From the IMG/VR virus record IMGVR_UViG_3300035099_000047, positions 1 to 64,000 of that record: a DNA stretch of 64,000 nucleotides, one strand, 5' to 3'. How positions within the stretch are numbered: the first letter of the stretch is position 1; every line of letters begins with the position of its first letter. The DNA comes from a virus. Position numbers and translations under genes: made by a program. The notes under the pieces are model-generated. The model had not been told where the DNA came from. It worked only from the letters and a program-made list of their open reading frames with translations, and did not search any database. Positions 8,278 through 15,969 of the stretch are shown one piece after another.

Positions 8278-8565
8278 TCAATCATTGGCTCTTACTTGTA
8301 CCGCCAGCTCATCCCGCTGCTGCGTAAGCAGGTCGATTTCTTCTTCCAGTCGCCGGACGGTATCCTTTAACGATGTTTCGGCTTCCGTGTAGCCCTCTTC
8401 GTAGCCCTTTTCCTTGGCGCTGTCCAAACATTTGTCACATGGTTCGACACGGAACTGTGGTTGATTCCGGGACCGACCGCGGGTGAACTCCGTCTGGTTG
8501 CAGAGCCCATTGCCGCAGGCTGCACAATACACCTCGATGTTCACGTTCATGGAGACTTCCGGCAT
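8278..8565 (-). CDS. Zinc-finger/coiled-coil protein (95 aa)
   Basis: Starts at MPEVSMNVNIEV behind a strong GGAGGTG site; the longer frame to 8646 is unlikely. CAACGNGLC and CDKC are two cysteine pairs for one zinc ion, followed by an acidic coiled coil (RRLEEEIDLLTQQRDEL). Ribbon followed by coil is the same plan as in the 169-aa neighbour, suggesting related ancestry or role. Confidence 0.65.
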   Translation of the reverse strand: MPEVSMNVNIEVYCAACGNGLCNQTEFTRGRSRNQPQFRVEPCDKCLDSAKEKGYEEGYTEAETSLKDTVRRLEEEIDLLTQQRDELAVQVRAND

Positions 8566-8578
8566 ATTCCACCTCCAA

Positions 8579-8833
8579 TCACTTTTTGCACAGTCGCGAT
8601 CCCTTTGCAACCCCGGCGGCGTCCATAACGGCCTCCACAACAGCACGCATATCGCCCCACGTTTGTATCAGAGGGTCCCTCTCGCTCGGATATGTTTGGT
8701 CAAGGGCAACCTCCAACCGCCAGGTCAGTTCTTGGATTCCATCAGCATTGCCACCGAACAGCTTGAGCAGGCGTTCCCAGCAACGGGTTTCGATGCCGAT
8801 ATCCATTGCAAAAATCCTGAAAAACAATTTCAA
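8579..8833 (-). CDS. Hypothetical protein (84 aa)
   Basis: An 84-residue helical protein (MKLFFRIFAMDIGIETRCWERLLKLF...). MDIGIETRC is an alternative start. Amphipathic helices and Trp/Leu content suggest a small globular protein. No family recognised. It ends 13 bases before the next gene starts. Confidence 0.55.
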   Translation of the reverse strand: MKLFFRIFAMDIGIETRCWERLLKLFGGNADGIQELTWRLEVALDQTYPSERDPLIQTWGDMRAVVEAVMDAAGVAKGSRLCKK

Positions 8834-8840
8834 CCAAAAA

Positions 8841-9074
8841 TCATGCCTGAGTCCTCGATGTGTCTACAATCCGCACTAATGGCCCACAAGGGCACACCTG
8901 CACAAATGGTGACAGCCCCCTTCCACAGTTCGGACATCGCCAACCAATGAGGCCAAAGGCAGAAGTGGACATCTTTGCCGAACACTCAGCACAATATGGT
9001 CCACTCCCATCGCTGTGAATGGTACCCCCCATGATACTTTTGCCACACTTGATGCAAAACCATCCAGAGGACAT
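8841..9074 (-). CDS. Small double zinc-ribbon protein (77 aa)
   Basis: Chosen start MSSGWFCIKCGKSIMGG. CIKC...CAEC form one zinc site and CPNCG...CPCG a second, so nearly the whole protein is two ribbons. Such proteins often bind nucleic acid or RNA polymerase, but nothing here says which. Confidence 0.6.
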   Translation of the reverse strand: MSSGWFCIKCGKSIMGGTIHSDGSGPYCAECSAKMSTSAFGLIGWRCPNCGRGLSPFVQVCPCGPLVRIVDTSRTQA

Positions 9075-9102
9075 CCGGAAAAACTCAGGTTGGATGTTAG
9101 AT

Positions 9103-9372
9103 TTAGTTGCCGTGTTTGTACTCCTGTGTTCTCCGTTCACAAAAACTCGCGATGTCGCGGAGGCACACTTCCTCGTAGAGGGTATACACCTTGGGATAAA
9201 AGGCGTACTTGCGCCAACGAATACACCATGCAATCCAGCCAAGCACTCCATCACCATATTTGGAAACTACTCTCCAAATGTGGGTTTTTGATTTTGACCT
9301 CGCAGGCACAAACCGAATGTGTGTAGCCATACACTTGCCCATAACTGCGGTTGTCACGCCTTCCACCTCCAC
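9103..9372 (-). CDS. Hypothetical protein (89 aa)
   Basis: A basic, Trp- and Tyr-rich protein (THIWRVVSKYGDGVLGWIAWCIRWRKYAFYPKVY). Start uncertain: a GTG at 9357 has GGAGG eight bases upstream and is the better candidate. It directly follows the frameshifted HTH gene. No family recognised. Confidence 0.5.
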   Translation of the reverse strand: MEVEGVTTAVMGKCMATHIRFVPARSKSKTHIWRVVSKYGDGVLGWIAWCIRWRKYAFYPKVYTLYEEVCLRDIASFCERRTQEYKHGN

Positions 9373-9373
9373 A

Positions 9374-9611
9374 TCAAGCCACCTTCCTGCGACGCTTGCG
9401 CTTGGTTTTGAGTGCCTCGCGCATGTGAGCTTGGGCCAATAGGCTAGTACCGTTGCGCCAATCCGTGACCTTGATTCGCTGGCGGTACAAATGCCCGCTA
9501 ACCTTGGTTACATCGTCCAAAGACCCCAACCCGGTCGGCTATTGCCTTGTGGCTAAAGCCACCGTTGCGGGCCAACATTTCAATGCGCGCCTTGCTCAAA
9601 TCATCCAACAT
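9374..9611 (-). pseudogene. Frameshifted small helix-turn-helix gene
   Basis: An ATG at 9611 opens MLDDLSKARIEMLARNGG then FSHKAIADRVG, a helix-turn-helix, but this frame stops after 37 codons. Shifting by one base at a G4 run restores a continuous frame: SLDDVTKVSGHLYRQRIKVT and on through a very basic tail (TKRKRRRKVA) to a stop at 9374. Removing one G gives V-G-S-L-D-D, a natural helix-turn-helix continuation. So either one base was gained (mutation or sequencing error) or frameshifting is used. Confidence 0.65.
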
Positions 9612-9620
9612 TTCGACACC

Positions 9621-9860
9621 TCACGGGCCTGAACCAACAAGAACAAACTTCCCATCCTTCAAACTGTAATCAGAACTCGACTCCGCAATCAAAACGCTCC
9701 CCCGCTTTAAGTCACGAACTTGAGTAATTATCCTCAAGTCGGTTCTAACTACCCCTGATACATCTTCCACAATGTGCAAAGAGTGTCCTGCAAGAGGCCC
9801 TCCTACAAACGGGATCATAGTTCCTTCTTTTGGAGTCTTTACAATTTGAATGTCCATCAC
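9621..9860 (-). CDS. Hypothetical protein (79 aa)
   Basis: MMDIQIVKTPKEGTMIPFVG followed by GPLAGHSLHIV and beta-like segments ending LKDGKFVLVGSGP. Likely a small all-beta domain. Family unknown; lies in a run of same-strand small genes. Confidence 0.5.
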   Translation of the reverse strand: MMDIQIVKTPKEGTMIPFVGGPLAGHSLHIVEDVSGVVRTDLRIITQVRDLKRGSVLIAESSSDYSLKDGKFVLVGSGP

Positions 9861-9885
9861 AGCACCTCACAGGTTAAGACAAAAT

Positions 9886-10221
9886 TCAGAGAGCGGCAAC
9901 ACCCACCCTCACCATATCTCTCAGTGTGCCTTTCAACTTTTCCACCTCGGACCGCAAGAATTCGAGTTCACCCTGACCCTTCAAGCTAGCATTAACCCTC
10001 CAAGCATCTTTTTGCCTTGTCAAACGTTTTGCCAAACGTTCCTGACACTTGTTAACACCATGAGCCCGGTTCCAAGCCATCCCTGCTTCTTGGGCCCTCA
10101 CCTCCATTCCCGCCTTTCTTACCAACTCCATGACCTGGTCTCGATTGAGATCCATGCGATTTAGACACAACTGCAACAGTTCGTTCCTGTTGAGTTTACG
10201 CAACTTACGAGGCTTAGCCAT
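9886..10221 (-). CDS. Basic helical protein (111 aa)
   Basis: Begins MAKPRKLRKLNRNELLQLCL; Lys/Arg-rich first half, then a predicted long helix ending in EFLRSEVEKLKGTLRDM. It could bind nucleic acid. No recognisable family. Confidence 0.55.
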   Translation of the reverse strand: MAKPRKLRKLNRNELLQLCLNRMDLNRDQVMELVRKAGMEVRAQEAGMAWNRAHGVNKCQERLAKRLTRQKDAWRVNASLKGQGELEFLRSEVEKLKGTLRDMVRVGVAAL

Positions 10222-10256
10222 CTCAACATCTCCAACAAGAGCAACAGAAACTCTCT

Positions 10257-10601
10257 CTACACTTTTGACACATCGTCAGGGACAAAATCTCCATAGGTGC
10301 CCGTCACCGAATCAAACGGTTGCCTTCCCATGTGCCAATGTTCTGGGTGACGAATCAGGTCTGTCAAGAGATCTCCCGCCGTCATCAACGCCGACCCCCG
10401 ACCGAAATTATAAATATAATTACCGGCAGGAGAGTAATCAACCATGAACCACTCCCAATGGTCCTGGTCGTCCAGGTCGCAGCGGTAGGTCCTACCTAGG
10501 CACCGCAAATCCTCTGGAGGAGACTGTTCCTCTGGAGTAGCCTGTTCGAGGAATGCTAACAGTTCGCTTGCTTGTTTTCCGTGTGTTGCTCTCAAGTACA
10601 T
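10257..10601 (-). CDS. Hypothetical protein (114 aa)
   Basis: A 114-residue acidic protein (MYLRATHGKQASELLAFLEQ..., later RTYRCDLDDQDHWEWFMVDY). A TATAAT-like -10 sequence lies just upstream (about 10622) without a matching -35. Family unknown. Confidence 0.5.
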   Translation of the reverse strand: MYLRATHGKQASELLAFLEQATPEEQSPPEDLRCLGRTYRCDLDDQDHWEWFMVDYSPAGNYIYNFGRGSALMTAGDLLTDLIRHPEHWHMGRQPFDSVTGTYGDFVPDDVSKV

Positions 10602-10649
10602 GTTATCCCCTCCAACGAATTATTATACAAACTCAAAGCCCTGATCCCT

Positions 10650-10898
10650 TCATGCAACCTTGCGACGGCCATGGTGAAACTCATCATTTAATTCAATTTT
10701 GTCAATCTCCGCCCAATGGGTATCATGCTTGACTTGTAAACAACGGTCCAGTTTTTCTCCGCTTACCATTCCCCGTTCCACCAAATCACACAAAAACCAT
10801 ACCAAATCCAACAACTCCTTGCTACCATATTCCAACGAACCGATTTGCCGTTGCCAATCAGCGGGAACCATGCAGGTTGGAATACAGGACGTGAACAT
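10650..10898 (-). CDS. Hypothetical protein (82 aa)
   Basis: The conserved-looking part starts at MVPADWQRQIGSLEYGSKEL, so the true start may be 10871. Helical, with a Trp- and Leu-rich core (LLDLVWFLCDLVERGMV). Follows the SWIM-domain gene with an 8-base gap. Family unknown. Confidence 0.5.
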   Translation of the reverse strand: MFTSCIPTCMVPADWQRQIGSLEYGSKELLDLVWFLCDLVERGMVSGEKLDRCLQVKHDTHWAEIDKIELNDEFHHGRRKVA

Positions 10899-10906
10899 GA
10901 AACTAA

Positions 10907-11500
10907 CTACCTACTAACCACTCCCGAGTTGTATAACGTTATGCAAAGTTTGAAGATATGCTTGCAGGCGCCAACTACATGGAGTGGATTCACGGGGGGC
11001 CTTGTAGTAGTCTTACGCTTGTATTTGAATGGTTGACCATACCAACTTTTCTTCTGTGAATTCCACCAACTAAAGCGAAAGCGTGCATCCAGGCAATCGC
11101 ATCTCACGCGCGTGTCATTGCGTGACAAGCTAAGTTTGTCAAAGTAATAGTCCTTATTGCCCACCCGAATTTGGACCGAATTAGGCCCTTTCTCTGGCGT
11201 ATAATTCACTCCCGTAAAAAGCACCATAGGATTGTACCAGTGGCGACCATCCTCGTGTTGCTCCCCCAAAGCACTTGCACTCACCAACAAAGTTTTCATA
11301 CCTACATAAGGGGTAAAAGCAACTTTTTTGATGTCTACCTGTTGAACTGCATACTGTCTTTTGGTAGTTTTAGGAAACCCTCGACGGACTTCTTTCTCCA
11401 ACGTATCAATCGTTGCCTCGTCCAGCAGTTTCAACAACTCTTTACCTAAAAACTCAATCAGAGGCATAAACTGATCTTCTTGCAATTGGATCGTTTTCAC
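10907..11500 (-). CDS. SWIM-type zinc-finger protein (197 aa)
   Basis: The C-terminal half has VRCDCLDARFRFSWW, then about 40 residues later VGACKHIFKL. This C-x-C...C-x-H arrangement is the SWIM zinc finger, used for DNA or protein binding. The N-terminal half is mixed helix and strand, and the middle (VQIRVGNKDYYFDKLSL) is strand-rich. A pattern like this occurs in unassigned proteins of large phages as I remember; the actual role here is unknown. Confidence 0.6.
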   Translation of the reverse strand: MKTIQLQEDQFMPLIEFLGKELLKLLDEATIDTLEKEVRRGFPKTTKRQYAVQQVDIKKVAFTPYVGMKTLLVSASALGEQHEDGRHWYNPMVLFTGVNYTPEKGPNSVQIRVGNKDYYFDKLSLSRNDTRVRCDCLDARFRFSWWNSQKKSWYGQPFKYKRKTTTRPPVNPLHVVGACKHIFKLCITLYNSGVVSR

Positions 11501-11580
11501 CGTTGGGCCCCCTTAAACTAAAGGACACTTAACGCCCGGAACGATAACCACTAATCAACATAAGTGCTCCTCAACCATCC

Positions 11581-11913
11581 TCATTGTAGCCTACCACTTC
11601 CCATACCATGTACATAACTTTTCACCAGATCAAACGCCTCATTTTCTTTGAAGCCTTCCCTGACCAAACCCTCGTACATCCCCTTCAGCAGTAGTGACAA
11701 AGTGTCCAACACCAACTTAAACTTAGTAGCCTGATCCAGCTCAGCTTGCCTTTCAGGCCCTAACATTACCGAAGCAGGTTCTCCCATAATCTCATCACGG
11801 TGTTTCTTACACACGCAAAGCACTATTTGTTTACTTTTGGACCATACCGAGTGGGTCTGATAGGCGGAGCACCCAGCAACCTCACAAAACATTAACATAT
11901 TAGGTAGTCTCAT
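11581..11913 (-). CDS. Cys/His zinc-binding protein (110 aa)
   Basis: The N-terminus CEVAGCSAY...CVCKKHRDEI gives a C-x4-C...C-x-C-x2-H zinc site. The same pattern is found in the 64-aa gene at 12703-12897 (CEVDGCTKL...CVCGEHYSEV), so the two are paralogues. The C-terminus is helical. About 170 bases upstream of this gene (11914-12083) contain nothing I can support. Confidence 0.6.
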   Translation of the reverse strand: MRLPNMLMFCEVAGCSAYQTHSVWSKSKQIVLCVCKKHRDEIMGEPASVMLGPERQAELDQATKFKLVLDTLSLLLKGMYEGLVREGFKENEAFDLVKSYVHGMGSGRLQ

Positions 11914-12083
11914 GTTTTTTCCTCAACACGCGGAACCTCCTCCACCACCTATAGTCCCCTTCCCATAATCAAAAAATCATACCCACGGAAGGCAAACACG
12001 GCAAATCAAATGCTCTCCACAAATTATCTTGAACTTAACCCTTTTCGTCTTTCCATTGAAGCACAAAAATACAAGATACCATT

Positions 12084-12275
12084 TCACCCCCCCTCACTTT
12101 TCCCCTCATCGTCGCTCGGGGGATCCAAATCTTCTGGCAGCAGCTCATCTGGAACATCATCAACCCGCAATCCCAACACGCCTAACATTTTCCTAGCCTT
12201 TGTTAATTGACCACAATACTTGGTTATCAACTTGTGCCTTTCATCATCGGGCCTAGCATGAAACTTGTATCACAT
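12084..12275 (-). pseudogene. Gene with in-frame TGA at codon 2, paralogue of the 12302 gene
   Basis: An ATG at 12275 with a good GGAG site is followed directly by TGA, then an open frame of 61 codons: YKFHARPDDERHKLITKYCG, later KMLGVLGLRVDDVPDELL, and an acidic tail. The neighbouring gene at 12302-12604 begins ATG TGG TAC AAA TTT CAT GCT, so TGA stands exactly where its paralogue has TGG (Trp2). Either a one-base nonsense mutation or a start-stop element. Other genes use TGA as stop, so recoding to Trp is unlikely. Confidence 0.65.
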
Positions 12276-12301
12276 AAGCCTATCTCCAATTCATCAGAAC
12301 A

Positions 12302-12604
12302 CTAGACATTCCCCGCCTTCCCCATAACACAATGAACAATCATCTGGTCATTCACCCCCAACACTCGAAGCATTTCCGACGCATGAATCAGTAAACCAGT
12401 ATATTTATCAACCTGGACATTCATTACCTCTTCAGGAAGTTCCTCCACCCGTTCAAACCCTCCAACAGGCCAATCAAAATCACGAGTCCAATGGTCCCAA
12501 TGATTTTGCAATGCTTTTTTCGACCATTTGCCTGTCAACCACACGTACTCTTCGACACGAGATTGATGACCTGGGCCATGAATAGCATGAAATTTGTACC
12601 ACAT
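12302..12604 (-). CDS. Hypothetical protein (100 aa) with duplicated start region
   Basis: Begins MWYKFHAIHGPGHQSRVEEY and is aromatic-rich (WSKKALQNHWDHWTRDFDWP). A C-terminal SEMLRVLGVNDQ matches the damaged paralogue just downstream (RKMLGVLGL). Upstream, its ribosome-site and start region is repeated twice more in tandem (see repeat at 12591). Function unknown. Confidence 0.6.
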   Translation of the reverse strand: MWYKFHAIHGPGHQSRVEEYVWLTGKWSKKALQNHWDHWTRDFDWPVGGFERVEELPEEVMNVQVDKYTGLLIHASEMLRVLGVNDQMIVHCVMGKAGNV

Positions 12605-12710
12605 AATTTTATTGTATCCCCTTCGATTAAAATTCGTACCCCATAATTTTAATACGCCCTTTTCAATTAAAATTCGTACCCCATAATTTTATTAGGTACC
12701 CTTCAATTCA
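12591..12710 (-). repeat. Three tandem 40-base copies of a translation start region
   Basis: Units begin at 12591, 12631 and 12671 (exact 40-base period). Each contains, on the minus strand, an A/G-rich ribosome site and ATG-G/T-GGTAC-(A/G)AATTT. In the two upstream copies the frame ends at once (M-G-Y-E-F-stop); only the third continues into the 100-aa gene. Confidence 0.85.
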
Positions 12711-12897
12711 CTGGAATGCCACAACCACAATTAGGGCACACCACTGTGTACTCAGGTGATTTTTCCTCGATAACTTCAGAATAGTGTTCTCCACAAACAC
12801 AAATCACCTTTCCCTGAAGTCTACTAAAAACCACCAGAGCAGCTAACTTCGTACATCCATCAACTTCGCAACGAGTGTGCTCAAATACCACTTTCAT
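12703..12897 (-). CDS. Zinc-binding protein (64 aa)
   Basis: Starts MKVVFEHTRCEVDGC behind GAGGAG (an ATG two codons earlier is possible). Two zinc sites can be read: C-x4-C...C-x-C-x2-H as in the 11581 gene, and a C-terminal CPNCGCG knuckle. Overlaps the 3' end of the gene to its right. Function unknown. Confidence 0.6.
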   Translation of the reverse strand: MKVVFEHTRCEVDGCTKLAALVVFSRLQGKVICVCGEHYSEVIEEKSPEYTVVCPNCGCGIPVN

Positions 12898-13219
12898 CCC
12901 CAATCTCCTCGTCAGTAGCCACCAATTCAGTTATCTTGGATGACCAATCTGGCTCCCAATCATCAAAATAGAACATGCGAACCACCACCAATTCCTCAAA
13001 CCCTCTCGGTCGTTCTCCATCCCAACCAACATCAGCCACGGCGAGCCAAGCCCCAGCCAAAGCATCCTGAAACCATTGGGTTTGAACCATCTCCTCCAAT
13101 GACTCGTACCTCAAACAACCCGCCTTAGCCACTCCACTATTCACCATCCAAAGGGAGTAGGGTATCCCAATCACGTTTGAACACCCCATTTCCCTCAATT
13201 TTTGAGAAGTTACCAACAT
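12881..13219 (-). CDS. Hypothetical protein (112 aa)
   Basis: MLVTSQKLREMGCSNVIGIP..., with a central WFQDALAGAWLAVADVGWDG and acidic, Trp-rich end. Lies 4 bases downstream of the SbcC-like C-terminal lobe gene, so likely in the recombination operon. Family unknown. Confidence 0.5.
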   Translation of the reverse strand: MLVTSQKLREMGCSNVIGIPYSLWMVNSGVAKAGCLRYESLEEMVQTQWFQDALAGAWLAVADVGWDGERPRGFEELVVVRMFYFDDWEPDWSSKITELVATDEEIGDESGI

Positions 13220-13222
13220 AGC

Positions 13223-13801
13223 TCAATCTCCCAGCTCAACCACCTTTCCGAAACGGAACTCAGTCACGTCAGTATTCAGCAAAATTTGTAAATCCAAATC
13301 CTTCACCAACCGTTCCAACATTGTCTTAGTACGAGCTCGATTGTCCTGACCCCTCACGTATCTGAAGGGTTCATCCAAGCAAAGAAATCGCCTCAACGGA
13401 GGTCGGTGCATCAACACACAACCCAATCTCAAAGCCAAAGCCGCCACATCCACCACCCCACCACCGATTTCATTCAACGGGTCCTCCAATTCCACCCCAT
13501 CCCTGCTGAACACCATACGAGCCTCGGTCTTACCCCGTTTGCGGTCAAACCGAATGCTAAATTGATACGGATCCTCAAACACGGCATTCAAGCACCGAGT
13601 TACGATACCTGCCATGCGCTCATGAACCCGCTGCTGTATTGATTGGGCTACTGACTGAAAAATCACTTGTGACTCGTTGGCCGCTTCCAAGTTGGTTTGA
13701 ATTTGTTGCAACGCTTTGCATTCACGATCTGCATCAGCTAGCGCTCGTTGTCGTTCCAATAACAACTCATTGACTCGTTGACGGTATTCAGCCAGGCTCA
13801 T
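13223..13801 (-). CDS. SbcC/gp46-like ATPase, C-terminal lobe
   Basis: A 192-residue protein. After a coiled-coil N-terminus it carries the ABC-type signature region (NEIGGGVVDVAALALRLG) and Walker B with catalytic Glu (RFLCLDEPFRYV), then a helix and strand ending as in SbcC/Rad50. It has no Walker A. That is supplied by a separate gene at 16525-17550, so the two polypeptides must assemble to make one ATP site. Together with the SbcD-like nuclease it should form the end-processing complex for recombination-dependent replication (T4 gp46/gp47 role). Confidence 0.8.
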   Translation of the reverse strand: MSLAEYRQRVNELLLERQRALADADRECKALQQIQTNLEAANESQVIFQSVAQSIQQRVHERMAGIVTRCLNAVFEDPYQFSIRFDRKRGKTEARMVFSRDGVELEDPLNEIGGGVVDVAALALRLGCVLMHRPPLRRFLCLDEPFRYVRGQDNRARTKTMLERLVKDLDLQILLNTDVTEFRFGKVVELGD

Positions 13802-13810
13802 CGCAATCTT

Positions 13811-14161
13811 CTAACTTTCATCCACACCAGACCCATCTTCCCCTCCCCACTTCCAATCATCCCCCTCTCGCAATTCCTTATTGGCCTTCCTCAAACACTC
13901 CAGGCTCTCTTCCAACAACCGAGCCTGAACCTTTTCAAATTCCGACATCTTCCTATCTGCATAATTATACACCTCAACTCCAGACAATTTATCCACCTTA
14001 AATATAACCCCTCCCATGCAATTGAATTCGATCCACTCCTTATCGTAGTTCTTATTCACGATATAATGTTCAAACAACTCAACCACTTTCTTTGCCGTCT
14101 CTTCAGGCATCTTTCTGGAGATTGTAGTTCCATTCAAATGAAGCACTACACATTTATCCAT
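13811..14161 (-). CDS. Hypothetical protein (116 aa)
   Basis: Start taken at MDKCVVLHLNGTTISRKM, which overlaps the stop of the upstream gene; the longer frame to 14218 is unlikely. Contains beta strands (WIEFNCMGGVIFKVDKL) and a coiled-coil-like stretch (FEKVQARLLEESLECLRKA). Sits between SbcCD pieces; function unknown. Confidence 0.55.
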   Translation of the reverse strand: MDKCVVLHLNGTTISRKMPEETAKKVVELFEHYIVNKNYDKEWIEFNCMGGVIFKVDKLSGVEVYNYADRKMSEFEKVQARLLEESLECLRKANKELREGDDWKWGGEDGSGVDES

Positions 14162-14393
14162 ATTTGTCCTCCCACAATCCCGGTTTCCCTTCCGATTGAG
14201 CTTGTTTTTGTTTAGCAAACGGTGGTTCCCCGTAATACACCATCATGTTCACTTCAACCCAAGTTGGGTGCCCGGTACGGTCGTGATGTTGAGCAGCCAA
14301 GCCTTGGGCATTGGGGCCATGCCAATGATATTGCTCTCCCCAACACACAAAACAACCTGCTAGCACATCCCGGACCGTGGAAGTCTCTCTCAT
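14154..14393 (-). CDS. C2H2-like zinc-finger protein (79 aa)
   Basis: CFVCWGEQYHWHGPNAQGLA then AQHHDRTGH reads as a C2H2 finger with an extended loop (C-x2-C...H-x5-H). The rest is short and aromatic. Such small single-finger proteins are frequent in phages; no target can be named. Confidence 0.6.
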   Translation of the reverse strand: MRETSTVRDVLAGCFVCWGEQYHWHGPNAQGLAAQHHDRTGHPTWVEVNMMVYYGEPPFAKQKQAQSEGKPGLWEDKYG

Positions 14394-14400
14394 AAATCAG

Positions 14401-14598
14401 TCACACCAACTCCCACCGCTGAACAGGGGTGCCGTTATCCACCACCCAACGAATCTTGCCATCTTGATGAAGATACTCCACCAACTTATCTGGCACTTCA
14501 TAACATTCATCCCCGGTGTCCAAACACCAGCCTGTCAACCATGTCAACTCAGCCCCAGCACGCAAGTGATTGAGCAGTTCCTCTACATTACGAATCAT
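14401..14598 (-). CDS. Hypothetical protein (65 aa)
   Basis: MIRNVEELLNHLRAGAEL followed by Trp-rich segments (TWLTGWCLDTGDECY). Start overlaps the stop of the coiled-coil gene (ATGA). Family unknown. Confidence 0.55.
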   Translation of the reverse strand: MIRNVEELLNHLRAGAELTWLTGWCLDTGDECYEVPDKLVEYLHQDGKIRWVVDNGTPVQRWELV

Positions 14599-14849
14599 TC
14601 CTCATCCTTACTTAACAAATCTTTGTATTCTTTCTCAAACGCAACCAACTCCTCATCAAACTGTTTACCTTTGGCAGACAATTCCCCTTCCAACCGCTTC
14701 AACTCCGCTTCAGCTTCCTCCACTGATTCACAATCATAATCAGTACGTAGGCGGGTCTGTTGAGTTTGTAATGCCCCTTCAATGCGATTCACTTCACGCT
14801 GAAGACGATCCACATTGTTTTTCAAAGTCTCGTAACGCTTTAAGTCCAT
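14595..14849 (-). CDS. Coiled-coil protein (84 aa), possible SbcC arm piece
   Basis: From the chosen start MDLKRYETLKNNVDRLQREV almost to its end the sequence is heptad-like (LQREVNRIEGALQ, AEAELKRLEGELSAKG). It lies between the separate N- and C-terminal lobes of the SbcC-like ATPase and right after sbcD. It could be a detached part of the SbcC arm; that is inference from position and composition only. Confidence 0.6.
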   Translation of the reverse strand: MDLKRYETLKNNVDRLQREVNRIEGALQTQQTRLRTDYDCESVEEAEAELKRLEGELSAKGKQFDEELVAFEKEYKDLLSKDEE

Positions 14850-14850
14850 A

Positions 14851-15765
14851 TCAACTCTCTTCCAACATTTCAACTACGCAACTCTTTGTAGCCTCACTCA
14901 CCTTGTTAACCGGGTCTGCTATGTACCGTTTGACCTCTTCCGCAAAATCCAAGTAATCAGCCTCAACCCCTTCCAACTCCCTGAGAAAAGCATCCAATTC
15001 AGCCGTTCGTCCTTCCAACTTAATTGCCTCCTCAACCCCAATCCACTTATCCTCAGAACAATCCAACTCGTGGGGCTCAATAGATCCATCCTCAAACAAA
15101 AAGCCCACAGCTGGCCTGAGTGACTTCTCATCAATCCTGCGACGGATCAAACATCCACAATTGTACAACCGACCCTTTTGAAACCTGATATGGTTGTCCC
15201 CAAACACTGCCACATCATAACCCTTCAACTTATCTAGCATCAAACTAGCATGCATTTTCTTTGGAGCATTGGAATAACAACTGTCTGAAGTCCAAACATA
15301 ACTGTGTATCACCGCCACCTGCACTTCCCCCACACCAGAATCTTCCAACGGCCTTATTGCCGACCCCCAAGGGAACGAATGCATACACACCCTTCCCCAG
15401 GGGCATAAGGCCCAACTTCCCGCTTTACCCAAATCGACAATTGCCTTTGCCCTTTCCAAAGTCCAATAAGCAGACCGATGGAGGTCCTCATAGCTATGCA
15501 AGGGCAAATCGTGTTGGCCCGGTACTGCGTACATAGTCGGCAAATTGTCGATTGCCCAATTGATTAGTTCTGGGGGGGAGTTGTGCCGGTCGAAGATATC
15601 TCCCGCACAGATTACCGGACATTGGTGCTGATCAGCCAATCGTCGAACTTGGTTTAACACCCGACCTTGGGCCGCTAACCAATCCGGCTCCGCTGAGCGA
15701 GCAACTGGTGCAGTTAGGCTCAAATGAATATCAGCACAAACTAGAGCAACCACTTGTTTCCCCAT
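14851..15765 (-). CDS. SbcD/Mre11/gp47-like nuclease
   Basis: A 304-residue calcineurin-type phosphoesterase. Metal ligands are visible in order: CADIHLSL (D, H), AGDIFDRHN (D), PGQHDLPLH (H, D; the usual GNHD has Gln for Asn), and FGDNHIRFQ (H). The Asn-to-Gln change is in the residue that often bridges a metal, so activity may differ. Expected partner of the split SbcC-like ATPase in resecting DNA ends. Start at ATG 15765, one codon inside the longest frame. Confidence 0.85.
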   Translation of the reverse strand: MGKQVVALVCADIHLSLTAPVARSAEPDWLAAQGRVLNQVRRLADQHQCPVICAGDIFDRHNSPPELINWAIDNLPTMYAVPGQHDLPLHSYEDLHRSAYWTLERAKAIVDLGKAGSWALCPWGRVCMHSFPWGSAIRPLEDSGVGEVQVAVIHSYVWTSDSCYSNAPKKMHASLMLDKLKGYDVAVFGDNHIRFQKGRLYNCGCLIRRRIDEKSLRPAVGFLFEDGSIEPHELDCSEDKWIGVEEAIKLEGRTAELDAFLRELEGVEADYLDFAEEVKRYIADPVNKVSEATKSCVVEMLEES

Positions 15766-15768
15766 CAA

Positions 15769-15969
15769 TCAACTTTCTTTAAGTTTCCTTTCCTGGCACC
15801 TCAGTAATTCCCCCTTCCTTTCTTCAGAGTTGGCTTTCAGCATGGCCTTTAAGGCATTCACAGAGAGACCTAACTTCCTGGCTTGTTCCTTCAGAGTTTC
15901 TCCTTGATGAGGGAACCTCACATGTCTATTATACTTTTGGGCCATCCTTATTCGGTTCCTTTCCGTCAA
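15769..15969 (-). CDS. Small helix-turn-helix protein (66 aa)
   Basis: A basic protein with GETLKEQARKLGLSVNALKA, which fits a helix-turn-helix (helix, GLS turn, recognition helix). Starts at TTG overlapping the upstream stop (TTGA), with GAGG nearby; ATG 15945 is the alternative. Might be a DNA-binding regulator or accessory factor. Confidence 0.55.
   Translation of the reverse strand: MTERNRIRMAQKYNRHVRFPHQGETLKEQARKLGLSVNALKAMLKANSEERKGELLRCQERKLKES

Noticed and set aside
12084-12275. TGA read as Trp (code change) in this phage
   Set aside because: Dozens of genes end with TGA in ATGA/GTGA overlaps, and Trp is normally TGG.
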